Shown one piece after another: positions 34,603 through 43,282 of a stretch of 43,282 bases of DNA (position 1 is its first letter; the number at the start of each line of letters is the position of its first letter). The DNA is from Candidatus Poseidoniales archaeon. Lineage in GTDB: Archaea > Thermoplasmatota > Poseidoniia > Poseidoniales > Thalassarchaeaceae. The translations under genes and the position numbers were made by a program. The stretch covers positions 1 through 43,282 of the forward strand of contig JAPKFG010000003.1 of NCBI GenBank assembly GCA_028821675.1. Direction: 5' to 3'. The notes beneath the pieces were generated by a model. It did not search any database and was not told where the DNA came from. It saw only the letters and a program-made list of their open reading frames with translations.

Positions 34603-37296
34603 ATGGAGCGGCCCCCGCTAGCACATATCCTGTGCGCTCTCCTCTTCGTTGCGCCGTTATTGGCAATCTCCACTTCAGTTAGTGCTGAATTGTCCGGCGA
34701 GGTCGCTTTCAGCACTGAGGGCCTTTCGATGAGCCCTTCAACTGCTGTTGAAGGAGGTGACGTCACATTCACACTTTCACTACAGAATGTCGCTAATATC
34801 ATCGCTGAAGATGTCGTTGTCGAGTTCCACAAGAACGTATTCCAAATGGGCAGCCCTTCTGCGTTACACACTGTAGACATCGATGCAAGTTCGTTTGAGG
34901 ATGTCAATTTCGTTTGGACGAATTTGGCATGGGGTGATGGCGAACAGACATTGATCATCCGTGTCAATCACAACGATGATCCAAAAATCATCTCTCATGA
35001 TTTCGATGTCGAGGGTTTGGCCAACCTTCGATTTGCACATTTTGAGTTGTCTCCCGCATCAGGCGCACACGAGGGTGATTCGATTCAAATTCAAGTCAAA
35101 GTCGAAAATTCTGGACATGCGGATGCTCCAGCCAGCCATCTTGATCTGACGGTAGCAGGCAGCGCAAATCTACTCCCTGTATCTTCTCTACAAGCAGGTG
35201 ACAGTCTTTGGATGAACCAGACGGCGACAGCGCCGGTTGCGGGTACATACGATGTCACTGGTGTTGTCAATGCCGACAGTGGCGACAATATCGTTGAATC
35301 GACCACTGCTGATAATTCTGAATCACGATCTATGATTATCGATACATTGCCTGATTACCGACATGCTGACGGCCCCACTATCGTTGCAGATGCCGGTTTG
35401 TCAGGCCCTTGGACTGTTAGTGGAACCATCGCTCGAGATGGTGGGGCCGGCACTACAACCGCTCCACTTGACATTCGAATCCAGAATGGAATTACTTTGG
35501 AAATCGTTAATCTATCATTCACTGATGCCGACGCCTTTGCTGAGTATTCCGTCGTTATCACAACCGGTGATTTGACAGACCCCACACCGGGCGATACGCA
35601 CCTCGATTTGGAAATCGACCCTTCTTCAAGCGTTGCCCAGTCGAATCCTTTCAATAATCTGGAATCAGCTGTTCTCACCATCTATCAGGAACCTAACGTC
35701 GTCGTGACAGGAGCCTCACCGCAAACGCCGACAACCACACCGGGGAATATGGTCACATTCACAGTGACATTACAGAATGTAGGCATGGTCACTGCGACCG
35801 GAGATTTGACAGCGACTTTTGATGGCGAAATCATCGAAACAAAGTCAGGCCTCATCATTCCAGCATCCAATACTGGCAATCAAGGCCAGATTAGTGTGAC
35901 CTTCGACGCAATCGCAGAAGGAATTACCCGTGATATTCCCTTTGAGGCAAGTTGGACCAAAACCCCAGGATCTTACGATCGATTGGGAACTGATAACATC
36001 GTGACCAGTTCGGTTAGTCTCATTTCCGACCTCCAATTGCGATTCATCCTTGGCACTGAAGGTTGGTCTGCAGGGCCACCACTTTACGCCGGGTACACAT
36101 ATGTCTACTCGATTGATGTCAATGCTACGAGTGGTGCAGGCGAGGAAACTTTCGATTGTGTCGACCGTTCAACCGGAACGACTCTAGATACCACATCTTC
36201 ACTCGTGTTTGATACCGGTGGACAACAGACCATTCGTTGTGAGATTGATGTGGGTTTGCCTGGAGAAATTGAACTCTCTATTACCCCACGTGGAACCAGC
36301 GTGACACCGCATGCTAAGGTATGGGATGTCGAGCGTGAGGGAGGTGTAGATATTGAAGGAGAGGACGAATCCAAATCAATCGTTCTCTTCGCAGTTGCCG
36401 GATTTGTAGCTTTGGTTGCTTTGATTGGTGCCGTTATTCTCACTCGCCGTGGATTGGCTGATGCCGAACGTGAAACATACGACCTCTGTCCTGCGTGTGA
36501 TGGTGATATTGAAGGCGATGAAGACATTTGTCCACATTGTGATTTTGACCTTCGAGTTGGACGAACAAAATTCCACGATTGTCTCGAATGCAATTCCACA
36601 ATCCCTTCGATGTTAGAACATTGCCCATATTGTGGTTCTGAGCAAGATCTCAGCACTCATTACTCGCGTCGTGAACGCAAATTCAAGCCACTCCCTGCAG
36701 TGGCTGAAGTTGAGCCTGAGCTTGAAGAAGATGATGAAGACGAAATTGTCCGAGGCCACGAAGGCTTCGACAAGCATGTAGGTTCTCTCGGTTTCAAAGA
36801 GGAGCAATGGGAAGGTGAATGGGATGAGAATATCACAGAAGCAGAGGAGTATTTCGATTCCCAAGAGGTAGAACGTATCAGTACGGAAGTGGCCGCCACC
36901 GCAGACGTCGAAGCTGAGAACACCGTGACATCAACTGAACTGGGTGAAGCAATGGAAGAAATGCCAAGGCACGACCTAGATTCTTTCCTTGGCGATGTTG
37001 AATCACGCCGTCACTTGTCCGATGCTGATGTTGAATTAACTGCCTCAGATGCCGATTATCGTGAAGAGATCTTTGAATTGACTGGCGAAGACGGCGTCCT
37101 ACCTGGACAACAGGTCAATGTTGATGCAATGATTGACAATACTGTGGTTGGGAATGAAGTCCGTTCTGCAAGCAGTGATTTCACCATCCCCGATGAACCT
37201 GAACCAGCCACCAAGGTTGAGCCTGAATCGGAATCAACCGAGGCAGATTCTGGTTCAAAGCGGCGTGGCATTCGCCGTCGCAAGAAGGAAGAGTGA
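34603..37296 (+). CDS. CARDB-like surface protein with TM, double zinc ribbon and long acidic cytosolic tail
   Basis: MERPPLAHILCALLFVAPLLAISTSVSA signal; CARDB repeats; TM SIVLFAVAGFVALVALIGAVIL; CPACDGDIEGDEDICPHC ... CLECNSTIPSMLEHCPYCG. Confidence 0.85.
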   Translation: MERPPLAHILCALLFVAPLLAISTSVSAELSGEVAFSTEGLSMSPSTAVEGGDVTFTLSLQNVANIIAEDVVVEFHKNVFQMGSPSALHTVDIDASSFEDVNFVWTNLAWGDGEQTLIIRVNHNDDPKIISHDFDVEGLANLRFAHFELSPASGAHEGDSIQIQVKVENSGHADAPASHLDLTVAGSANLLPVSSLQAGDSLWMNQTATAPVAGTYDVTGVVNADSGDNIVESTTADNSESRSMIIDTLPDYRHADGPTIVADAGLSGPWTVSGTIARDGGAGTTTAPLDIRIQNGITLEIVNLSFTDADAFAEYSVVITTGDLTDPTPGDTHLDLEIDPSSSVAQSNPFNNLESAVLTIYQEPNVVVTGASPQTPTTTPGNMVTFTVTLQNVGMVTATGDLTATFDGEIIETKSGLIIPASNTGNQGQISVTFDAIAEGITRDIPFEASWTKTPGSYDRLGTDNIVTSSVSLISDLQLRFILGTEGWSAGPPLYAGYTYVYSIDVNATSGAGEETFDCVDRSTGTTLDTTSSLVFDTGGQQTIRCEIDVGLPGEIELSITPRGTSVTPHAKVWDVEREGGVDIEGEDESKSIVLFAVAGFVALVALIGAVILTRRGLADAERETYDLCPACDGDIEGDEDICPHCDFDLRVGRTKFHDCLECNSTIPSMLEHCPYCGSEQDLSTHYSRRERKFKPLPAVAEVEPELEEDDEDEIVRGHEGFDKHVGSLGFKEEQWEGEWDENITEAEEYFDSQEVERISTEVAATADVEAENTVTSTELGEAMEEMPRHDLDSFLGDVESRRHLSDADVELTASDADYREEIFELTGEDGVLPGQQVNVDAMIDNTVVGNEVRSASSDFTIPDEPEPATKVEPESESTEADSGSKRRGIRRRKKEE

Positions 37297-37322
37297 CGAG
37301 TTCCGAGGCCGTCAGACAGAAA

Positions 37323-37358
37323 TGCCCTCCCCTGCACCCAAGGGGTAGGGGAGAGGGC
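37323..37358 (+). other. Strong GC-rich stem-loop ending 1 nt before the ATG
   Basis: GCCCTC-CCCT-g-cACCC-aag-GGGT-AGGGGA-GAGGGC: nested inverted repeats. Confidence 0.55.
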
Positions 37359-37359
37359 G

Positions 37360-37983
37360 ATGTCCGTTCTGCGCAGTCAAAAAACGATGAGCGTTGTCAT
37401 GGCGATACTTTTCGTATCGATGGCCATGCCAGGGTGTCTCTCTCTGGTGATTGGACGGGAAATGATGGAAAGTGCCAGAGGATTTCCGGAGGTCCGTGAA
37501 ATGAGTACACCCTTCGATCTTTCACACACATTCGTCATCGATGGTACTGAAGTAATTCCCACCCAAGTTCAGAAAACGATTACTGAACAGATTTCGATTG
37601 ATCACACTGTTCAGGAAATCATTATCAATTTCCAAACATCTGTAAATTATTACGCAGGTGAGTCAGATCAGCGTTATGTCCATGTTGAACTATTGTGGTG
37701 TGATGACAGTGGCGCCAATTGTGATACGTCCGATCCGATTTACGAAGTGCTGGCCGACAATGGCTCCTATCCGCAGACACGGACAGAATTGAATTGTAAT
37801 TTGGATTCATGCGACAGCGGTCTGTGGCGCTTGACTGTAGATGGTCGAGGTATGGGCACAGATACGGGCCTTGGTTTGCTTGATTTCCAAGATTCCTGGG
37901 TGCTTCGCGTCACCGTGATACGTCCCTGTCTCGCTTTCCCAGAAAGCCCTGAGGAATGTACACCCACGGTCGACTTTGAGTGA
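37360..37983 (+). CDS. Putative lipoprotein, unknown function
   Basis: MSVVMAILFVSMAMPGCLS lipobox-like (MPGC) after a hydrophobic stretch. Confidence 0.75.
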   Translation: MSVLRSQKTMSVVMAILFVSMAMPGCLSLVIGREMMESARGFPEVREMSTPFDLSHTFVIDGTEVIPTQVQKTITEQISIDHTVQEIIINFQTSVNYYAGESDQRYVHVELLWCDDSGANCDTSDPIYEVLADNGSYPQTRTELNCNLDSCDSGLWRLTVDGRGMGTDTGLGLLDFQDSWVLRVTVIRPCLAFPESPEECTPTVDFE

Positions 37984-39231
37984 TTAGACCAAACTCTGCG
38001 GACACATTTTCCGTCGCGAACAATTGCGACACTTACCTTTTCTTTCGTGGTTACGCTGTGCTCCACCCTCAACCATAAGGCGCTGAATTTCTTGTATTGA
38101 ATTCGCTAAATCAGCCTTCGCTAAATCATTCCATGGAACCGTAAACAAAGCCTCGCCCCCATAGCGTAGAATCCCATACTCAGGCATAGTGTCAGTCGTA
38201 GTACTCACCAGATGAAGATAGGCCAGTAATTGCATCCGATGACTATCATGTGGTTCGGCAGGAATCTTACCGGTCTTTTGTTCGACCGGGATGTATTGAT
38301 TGTCAATCTTCACGATTTGATCTGGTCGCCCTCGTACCCCAATCTCTTCATCGACGAGTAACGCAGCACTTTCTCCCGCATCATCACTGTAGGCTAAGAT
38401 GTCATTCTTTGCCAATCCAGTGTTTTTTCTTGCATCATCAGCCCCTCGTTCCGATGTCAGCACCCTGTGTAATTGCCATGATGTAAACAGCAACCATGCC
38501 AATGTGGCCACTATGAGAGCAAACGTCATAATGGTTCTATTTTGCGCCCAGTAAATCGCCAAACCGTGCAACGCAACGGCAATTGACGCCAATAACAATC
38601 GAGCTTCTGTGACTCCGCCTTTCCCGAAGTCACTGTCTTCTTCTGAATCAAACCCTGGATCGAATGGTGACATTATTTCTTCACTTTGCAATCCACTATT
38701 GCCGATGATTGGGGGTTGGGCCAATCCAAAAGGCCACCCTAACCATCGTCGCCAAGGCAAGGAGATGAGTATGATTGCCAACACCAGCCAAACCGCAGCC
38801 AACATGATGAGATAACGCCCCATGTCCTGAATGAATTCCTCAGGAATCGTGCCTTCACTGACGAAGAAGAAGGCTGCGGAATCGGCCGAAAGTGCGCATA
38901 ACACTGTAATCCACCAGGACCAAATTAGCAACTCACGCGAAACGTGCTCTTCGGATAGTTTGTATTCCTGCATTTTATTGTGAATTTGGTCGTGTGCAAG
39001 CATGCCTTTCTCAATCGCTTCACCTTCTCCACTAACACCGGCTTTCGACAATTGCCACGACACTGGGCAGTAGGTGTGCCGTTCCAGATCGGATGCAGAA
39101 ACGGGTAGAGGAAATCCCTTCAAATTCGTCCAATAACCGTCCTTTCGTTGTTTTCCTTCAGATATTGTTCCTGAAAGGTCCAAGGCGACTTCAACCGATT
39201 TATTCCCGCCCATGGGGGAGAGAGAATCCAT
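37984..39231 (-). CDS. Cas4/Dna2-like PD-(D/E)XK Fe-S nuclease with multi-TM insertion
   Basis: VSASDLERHTYCPVSWQL (N-terminal Cys), KGMLAHDQIH (His), GVRGRPDQIVKIDNQYIPVEQKTGKIP (D..ExK), HRMQLLAYLHLV (QxxxY-like), CRNCSRRKMCPQSL (C-x2-C-x5-C). Hydrophobic helices between the His and Asp motifs. Confidence 0.88.
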   Translation of the reverse strand: MDSLSPMGGNKSVEVALDLSGTISEGKQRKDGYWTNLKGFPLPVSASDLERHTYCPVSWQLSKAGVSGEGEAIEKGMLAHDQIHNKMQEYKLSEEHVSRELLIWSWWITVLCALSADSAAFFFVSEGTIPEEFIQDMGRYLIMLAAVWLVLAIILISLPWRRWLGWPFGLAQPPIIGNSGLQSEEIMSPFDPGFDSEEDSDFGKGGVTEARLLLASIAVALHGLAIYWAQNRTIMTFALIVATLAWLLFTSWQLHRVLTSERGADDARKNTGLAKNDILAYSDDAGESAALLVDEEIGVRGRPDQIVKIDNQYIPVEQKTGKIPAEPHDSHRMQLLAYLHLVSTTTDTMPEYGILRYGGEALFTVPWNDLAKADLANSIQEIQRLMVEGGAQRNHERKGKCRNCSRRKMCPQSLV

Positions 39232-39382
39232 CGAAAGATAAGCATTCTTCCGTCATGTCTCGCTACTGCACTTTCTATTCACTATCGACCTTCTATTCGT
39301 GTGACTGCGTTGAAAAATCTCTCGTGCGCGAGCGAAGCGGTTATGAATAGGGGGTGGGTGGCGAGGCCGCTGAGGCAACATC

Positions 39383-39991
39383 ATGACCGATTCAATGCTA
39401 GTTCCTCATGAAACCTACGAGGTTCACAAGGTTCACATTGGTGCACTCCAGAAGAGTGCGGACATGAAACCCTTCCTCAGTGATGAACAAGGAGATGGCT
39501 CAGGTCTACATTTGATTGATTTGGAACATACCGATTCTCGAATGCGCATTGTATCCCAATTCCTCAATCGATACGACCCAAGTCGTATTCTTGTCGTCAG
39601 TGCACGACAGTATGGTCAGCGCCCTGCTCGTATGTTCGCTCAGTCAATCGGCGCCAAGCACATTGTTGGCCGATTCATTCCAGGCACGTTGACCAACCCC
39701 CTTCTTCGAACTTACATCGAGCCCGAACTCATCGTAGTGACCGACCCACAGGCGGATCAACAGTCACTCTCCGAAGCGGTCAGCAGTGGCATGCCAGTCG
39801 TCGCCATCTGTGATGCTAACAACACCCTTCGAAATGTTGATCTCTGCTTGCCAGCGAACAACAAGGGTCGCCAGAGTCTCTCCTTGATTTACTGGCTTCT
39901 TTCCCGTGAAGTTCTCAAGGCTCGCGGCACTATGGATGACGACACGTGGGCTACCATGCAAGACGTCGCCGATTGGGAATCCACTTTCTGA
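39383..39991 (+). CDS. rps2: Small ribosomal subunit protein uS2
   Basis: VHIGALQKSADMKPFL...RILVVSARQYGQRPARMFAQSIGAKHIVGRFIPGTLTNPLLRTYIEPELIVVTDPQADQQSLSEAVSSGMPVVAICDANN. Confidence 0.95.
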   Translation: MTDSMLVPHETYEVHKVHIGALQKSADMKPFLSDEQGDGSGLHLIDLEHTDSRMRIVSQFLNRYDPSRILVVSARQYGQRPARMFAQSIGAKHIVGRFIPGTLTNPLLRTYIEPELIVVTDPQADQQSLSEAVSSGMPVVAICDANNTLRNVDLCLPANNKGRQSLSLIYWLLSREVLKARGTMDDDTWATMQDVADWESTF

Positions 39992-40013
39992 GTCGACTCA
40001 GTGAGGTGGAATC

Positions 40014-41060
40014 ATGCCCAAACAAGTTCCATTGTTCCTCGCACCGATGTCTGGTGTCACCGATGTTGCATACCGATTGTTAGCACGAGAGGCTGGTGCT
40101 GATTTCACTTCGACAGAATTTACTGCGGCCAGTGGCCTCAGTCGTCAAGATACCAGATCGTGGGCCAAAGTTGAAACCCACCCTAGAGAAGCCCCGTTCA
40201 TTCCCCAAATTTTTGGTGGCATCGAAGATGAAATGGTCGAAACCGCTCGCTTACTATCGAAGAATGCTGACGTTATCGACCTCAATTTTGGCTGTCCAGC
40301 GCCCAAGGTCACCAAGACCTGTGCCGGCGCGGCGATGATGGCTAATCCAGACAATCTCATTTCGATGGTTGAACGCTGTATGGAAGCCAGCGAAGTCCCG
40401 GTCTCAGTGAAGATGCGATTGGGAACGAGTCAAGATGCCATAACTGTCTTTGAGATTGCTGAACGTTGCGCTCAACTCGGTGTCTTGCGTATTTGCGTTC
40501 ATGGCCGCACACTCTCTCAGAAATATCGTGGAGATGCCGATTGGGATATGATTCGTCAAGTGGTTGAGATTACAGAACCCTATGGAATCCCTGTCATCGC
40601 GAACGGTGACATCGTCGATGCAAATAGCGCAATCCGTTGCTTGGAAGAGACCGGGGCGTCAGGATTGATGATTGGCCGCGGTGCCATTGGCGATCCCTGC
40701 ATATTTGGGAGAATCAAGACCGAATTGGGTTGGGGTGATTTCGATGCACCTTGGGGTGATACAAATGAGGCTGGTCAGAAACACTGGGCTTGGAACCGCT
40801 ACGTCGAATTGGTCGACGAGATTGGTGGACCCTATGCAGCTCGCAACATGAAGCAACATGCCATCTCATTCACCAAGGGTCTGCCCGGTGGTCGTGAGTT
40901 GCGCCCGCACCTTCATGCCATCAAAGATTTCCGTTTGATTGGAAAACCTTTGAATATCGCCTTGGAGGCATTCTCCCAGCGCCGTCACAACACGTTGAAT
41001 GTGCCCGAAGCAATTGAAGCGGCAGCAACCGCTTCCGAGGCTGGAGGATGGCGTCGATGA
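40014..41060 (+). CDS. dus: tRNA-dihydrouridine synthase
   Basis: FLAPMSGVTDVAYRLLAREAGADF, VIDLNFGCPAPKVTKTCAGAAMM, VSVKMRLG, ICVHGRTLSQKYRGDADWDMI, MIGRGAIGDPCIF. Confidence 0.95.
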   Translation: MPKQVPLFLAPMSGVTDVAYRLLAREAGADFTSTEFTAASGLSRQDTRSWAKVETHPREAPFIPQIFGGIEDEMVETARLLSKNADVIDLNFGCPAPKVTKTCAGAAMMANPDNLISMVERCMEASEVPVSVKMRLGTSQDAITVFEIAERCAQLGVLRICVHGRTLSQKYRGDADWDMIRQVVEITEPYGIPVIANGDIVDANSAIRCLEETGASGLMIGRGAIGDPCIFGRIKTELGWGDFDAPWGDTNEAGQKHWAWNRYVELVDEIGGPYAARNMKQHAISFTKGLPGGRELRPHLHAIKDFRLIGKPLNIALEAFSQRRHNTLNVPEAIEAAATASEAGGWRR

Positions 41061-42160
41061 GTGGCACCCTTCGGGGGTTGAAGGGAATCGGAACACTGTC
41101 GTTGATTTTCGTAGTGCTTCTGATTGTCCAGATGATATCTCCCTTTCTTGGTTGGGATGTTCCCGAAGTTGAGGAGGGTTTCGTGATTGATGAAGTGACT
41201 AACGGCCTTGGGGGCCCTGCCTGCCTTGAGTGGGTCTCCAATTACGACCTACTGGTTTGCGATCGTGATGGCGGCACAATCAAACTGTTGAATTTCGACA
41301 TCGATTCAAACGGTTGGAACTGGACACCGACGGACAGTAGTTTCACACTGCTTACGAACCTACACGAGCCCCATGACATTCTCATCCTTGATGACCACAT
41401 CCTCATCTCTGAGCGGGGCAAATTAACCCGCATCAATCAGACTAGCCTTGATCAAACTTTGAACCAGGCATCGCGTTGGGCGGTCATCGATGGTGTACCT
41501 ACGGGCAATCATCAGACGAACAATCTCGACATCATGCCCAATGGGACTGTGATTTGGCACGCAGGCTCAACCTGCAACATCTGCGATGAGGTCGATGAAC
41601 GCAATGCTGCACTGCTGTGGGTGGATTCGAGCACGGGAGAGCACGGCATCATTGCAAGTGGTGTGCGCAATTCGTTCCATGGTATATGGGTGCCCGACAT
41701 GGGTTACGTTTTCAGCGACAATGGTCGCGATTGGGAGGGTAATCATCCCCCGGAGGAGGTAAACCTCTTGATTGCTGGAAAGGATTACGGTTGGCCTGAC
41801 GATGACCCCGAACACCCGGTTCCGGAAGGAACCATTGGGCCGATTGCTACATGGACGCCTCACTCCAGCCTTAACAATCTGGCACACCGTCCACTGGACT
41901 CCCCGTTCCCTGGCGGCAATCACACCGTCTATGCCACCGTTTACGGCTCGTGGAATGCCATCAAACCCGTGGGTCATGAAATCGTCCGCATTGATTTCAC
42001 AGCGAATACTAGCGCCCCACAAGGTTGGGCATCCGAAACCTCGGTATTTGCATCAGATCTTAGTGCACCGCTACCGATTGCATTCCACCCCAGTGGGGAC
42101 CATCTGTTTTATGCGAACTTTCTAGACGATGGGACGCTATACGTAATTTCACAAAATTAA
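41057..42160 (+). CDS. Membrane-anchored glucose/sorbosone dehydrogenase-like beta-propeller
   Basis: N-terminal TM (LSLIFVVLLIVQMISPFLGW); GLGGPACLEWVSNYDLLVCDRDGG; DNGRDWEGNHPPEEVNLLIAGKDYGWP; VYGSWNAIKPVGHEIVRI; ATGA overlap with dus. Confidence 0.83.
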   Translation: MSGTLRGLKGIGTLSLIFVVLLIVQMISPFLGWDVPEVEEGFVIDEVTNGLGGPACLEWVSNYDLLVCDRDGGTIKLLNFDIDSNGWNWTPTDSSFTLLTNLHEPHDILILDDHILISERGKLTRINQTSLDQTLNQASRWAVIDGVPTGNHQTNNLDIMPNGTVIWHAGSTCNICDEVDERNAALLWVDSSTGEHGIIASGVRNSFHGIWVPDMGYVFSDNGRDWEGNHPPEEVNLLIAGKDYGWPDDDPEHPVPEGTIGPIATWTPHSSLNNLAHRPLDSPFPGGNHTVYATVYGSWNAIKPVGHEIVRIDFTANTSAPQGWASETSVFASDLSAPLPIAFHPSGDHLFYANFLDDGTLYVISQN

Positions 42161-42171
42161 TTATTAAGAAA

Positions 42172-43260
42172 CTACTGAATTGCCTTTTCAAGTGTTTCTG
42201 CAACTCGCTTAATTCGTCTGAAAGTACGATCAGACTTTGCCAGCACACGCTCACAAACTTGACTGGACTTGGCACCACACAGGCGCCATCCGATTGGAAG
42301 TTTTCCACCTAGCATGTTGAGTAGAATCATTTGTTCGTTAGGAGCAATATCGGCGAATATTTTCTCACACTTCGCTACATTAAATGAATCATCGTTGAGA
42401 GCCTTGATTACTTTCTTGGCAACCTTCTCATCGATGCGAGAAAGTCCACCTTTTTTCATCAACCAATCACTACCTCGCCGTCCATGTTGTGCCTGAAGTG
42501 CAGACCACAAGGTGACTGGTAATCGGTCCAACCGTGGCACTCGCTCTGCAAGACCTGCGGCTCTGAATCTGTCCAAAGTACGTGTCAGTCGTGGCCTCGT
42601 TGTCCCCCAGTGCTCTAGGGCCTCGTCCAGTGAGAGGGGTGTATGGGCTGCTAGCAGATGTTCGAACATGAGGCGCCCCAGTGGTGCGCTACCATCTGCG
42701 GGTCGACGCACGCGATCACCCAGCAGCCCGAGATCGACTAGGAACGCATCCATTTCATCTTGGCCTTCAGTGAGTGGCACTCTTCCTCGAATTTGGATGT
42801 GGAACGGTGCATCGTCTTTCTTCTGTGAGGCGATGGACATTCTCGCTTCGCTCTCTGTCATCCATCCTTCAAGCGAGCGAAGACGTTGTTCTAACACTAG
42901 TCGCGCTTCTGCAGTCATAATCTCAACCGCATTGGAGAGTGATCCGTTGCGAAGATGATGTACTCGCCAACCATCTCGATTCACAGCCGCAGTGAGTCCA
43001 CATTCGTTGAGTTTGCCGAGCTGGTATTGGGTTGCGGTAGGTGACAGACCCAACTCATCACCCAATGTTTGGGCATCCCATCCTTGTCCTGGATTGGCAA
43101 GCATGTGTTCGCAAAAAATTCGATGGATGGGAGAATGCACTCCTTCACCAGTCCATTCGTCTCCTGTTCGTCGAACGAATTCCAGTGTATCCAACAACCA
43201 ACTGACCAGTTGATTGACGTCTCGGCTGCCCGCAGGTGCAGGTTGCTCGGCCAATCGCAT
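42172..43260 (-). CDS. Winged-helix transcriptional regulator (two wHTH-like segments)
   Basis: WDAQTLGDELGLSPTATQYQLGKLNECGLTAAVNRDGWRVHHL and LSLDEALEHWGTTRPRLTRTLDRFRAAGLAERVPR. Start is either GTG/ATG near 43260-43269. Confidence 0.65.
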   Translation of the reverse strand: MRLAEQPAPAGSRDVNQLVSWLLDTLEFVRRTGDEWTGEGVHSPIHRIFCEHMLANPGQGWDAQTLGDELGLSPTATQYQLGKLNECGLTAAVNRDGWRVHHLRNGSLSNAVEIMTAEARLVLEQRLRSLEGWMTESEARMSIASQKKDDAPFHIQIRGRVPLTEGQDEMDAFLVDLGLLGDRVRRPADGSAPLGRLMFEHLLAAHTPLSLDEALEHWGTTRPRLTRTLDRFRAAGLAERVPRLDRLPVTLWSALQAQHGRRGSDWLMKKGGLSRIDEKVAKKVIKALNDDSFNVAKCEKIFADIAPNEQMILLNMLGGKLPIGWRLCGAKSSQVCERVLAKSDRTFRRIKRVAETLEKAIQ

Positions 43261-43282
43261 GTTCAGCATAGGTCATGCCCGG

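Noticed and set aside
37984-39231. Interpretation of the Cas4-like gene as part of a CRISPR-Cas locus
   Set aside because: No direct repeats, cas1/cas2 or other cas genes in the window; neighbours are housekeeping genes and a lipoprotein.
1-43282. CRISPR arrays, transposases, integrases, prophage genes
   Set aside because: Looked for regularly spaced repeats and mobile-element motifs by eye and found none.

Overview
The window looks like a chromosomal segment of a mesophilic archaeon. Marine Group II / Poseidoniales-like is my inference, not verified. Support for Archaea: eL15, aIF1A, Rio1, a Pno1-like KH protein, archaeal-type uS2 and a tRNA-Tyr with a canonical 37/38 intron. Order of contents: partial ftsZ (minus strand, runs off the left edge; absent from the ORF track because it is truncated); intron-containing tRNA-Tyr(GUA); rpl15e; a PRC-barrel protein; an RNase Z-like MBL hydrolase; a run of very large secreted or membrane proteins (PKD/CARDB/NEW3-like, one a subtilisin, several with a C-terminal TM plus cytosolic Zn-binding tail); a 12-gene nuo-type complex I operon (A,B,C,D,H,I,J1,J2,K,L,M,N) without E/F/G; aIF1A-Rio1-Pno1 cluster; more CARDB/Zn-ribbon surface proteins; a lipoprotein; a Cas4-like PD-(D/E)XK Fe-S nuclease with a transmembrane insertion; uS2; Dus; a membrane-anchored GSDH-like beta-propeller; and a winged-helix regulator. 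Points most worth a second look: (1) the Cas4-like nuclease split by a ~215-aa multi-TM insertion; (2) subunit-specific insertions in NuoI, NuoH and NuoL; (3) two mutually exclusive stem-loops just upstream of nuoA, within a wider pattern of near-perfect stem-loops in the gene junctions; (4) a possible AUC start codon for rio1, directly downstream of aIF1A; (5) membrane subtilisin and adhesin-like proteins with cytosolic RING-like or Zn-ribbon tails; (6) an aIF1A with a eukaryote-like acidic tail. No CRISPR array, transposon or prophage was seen.
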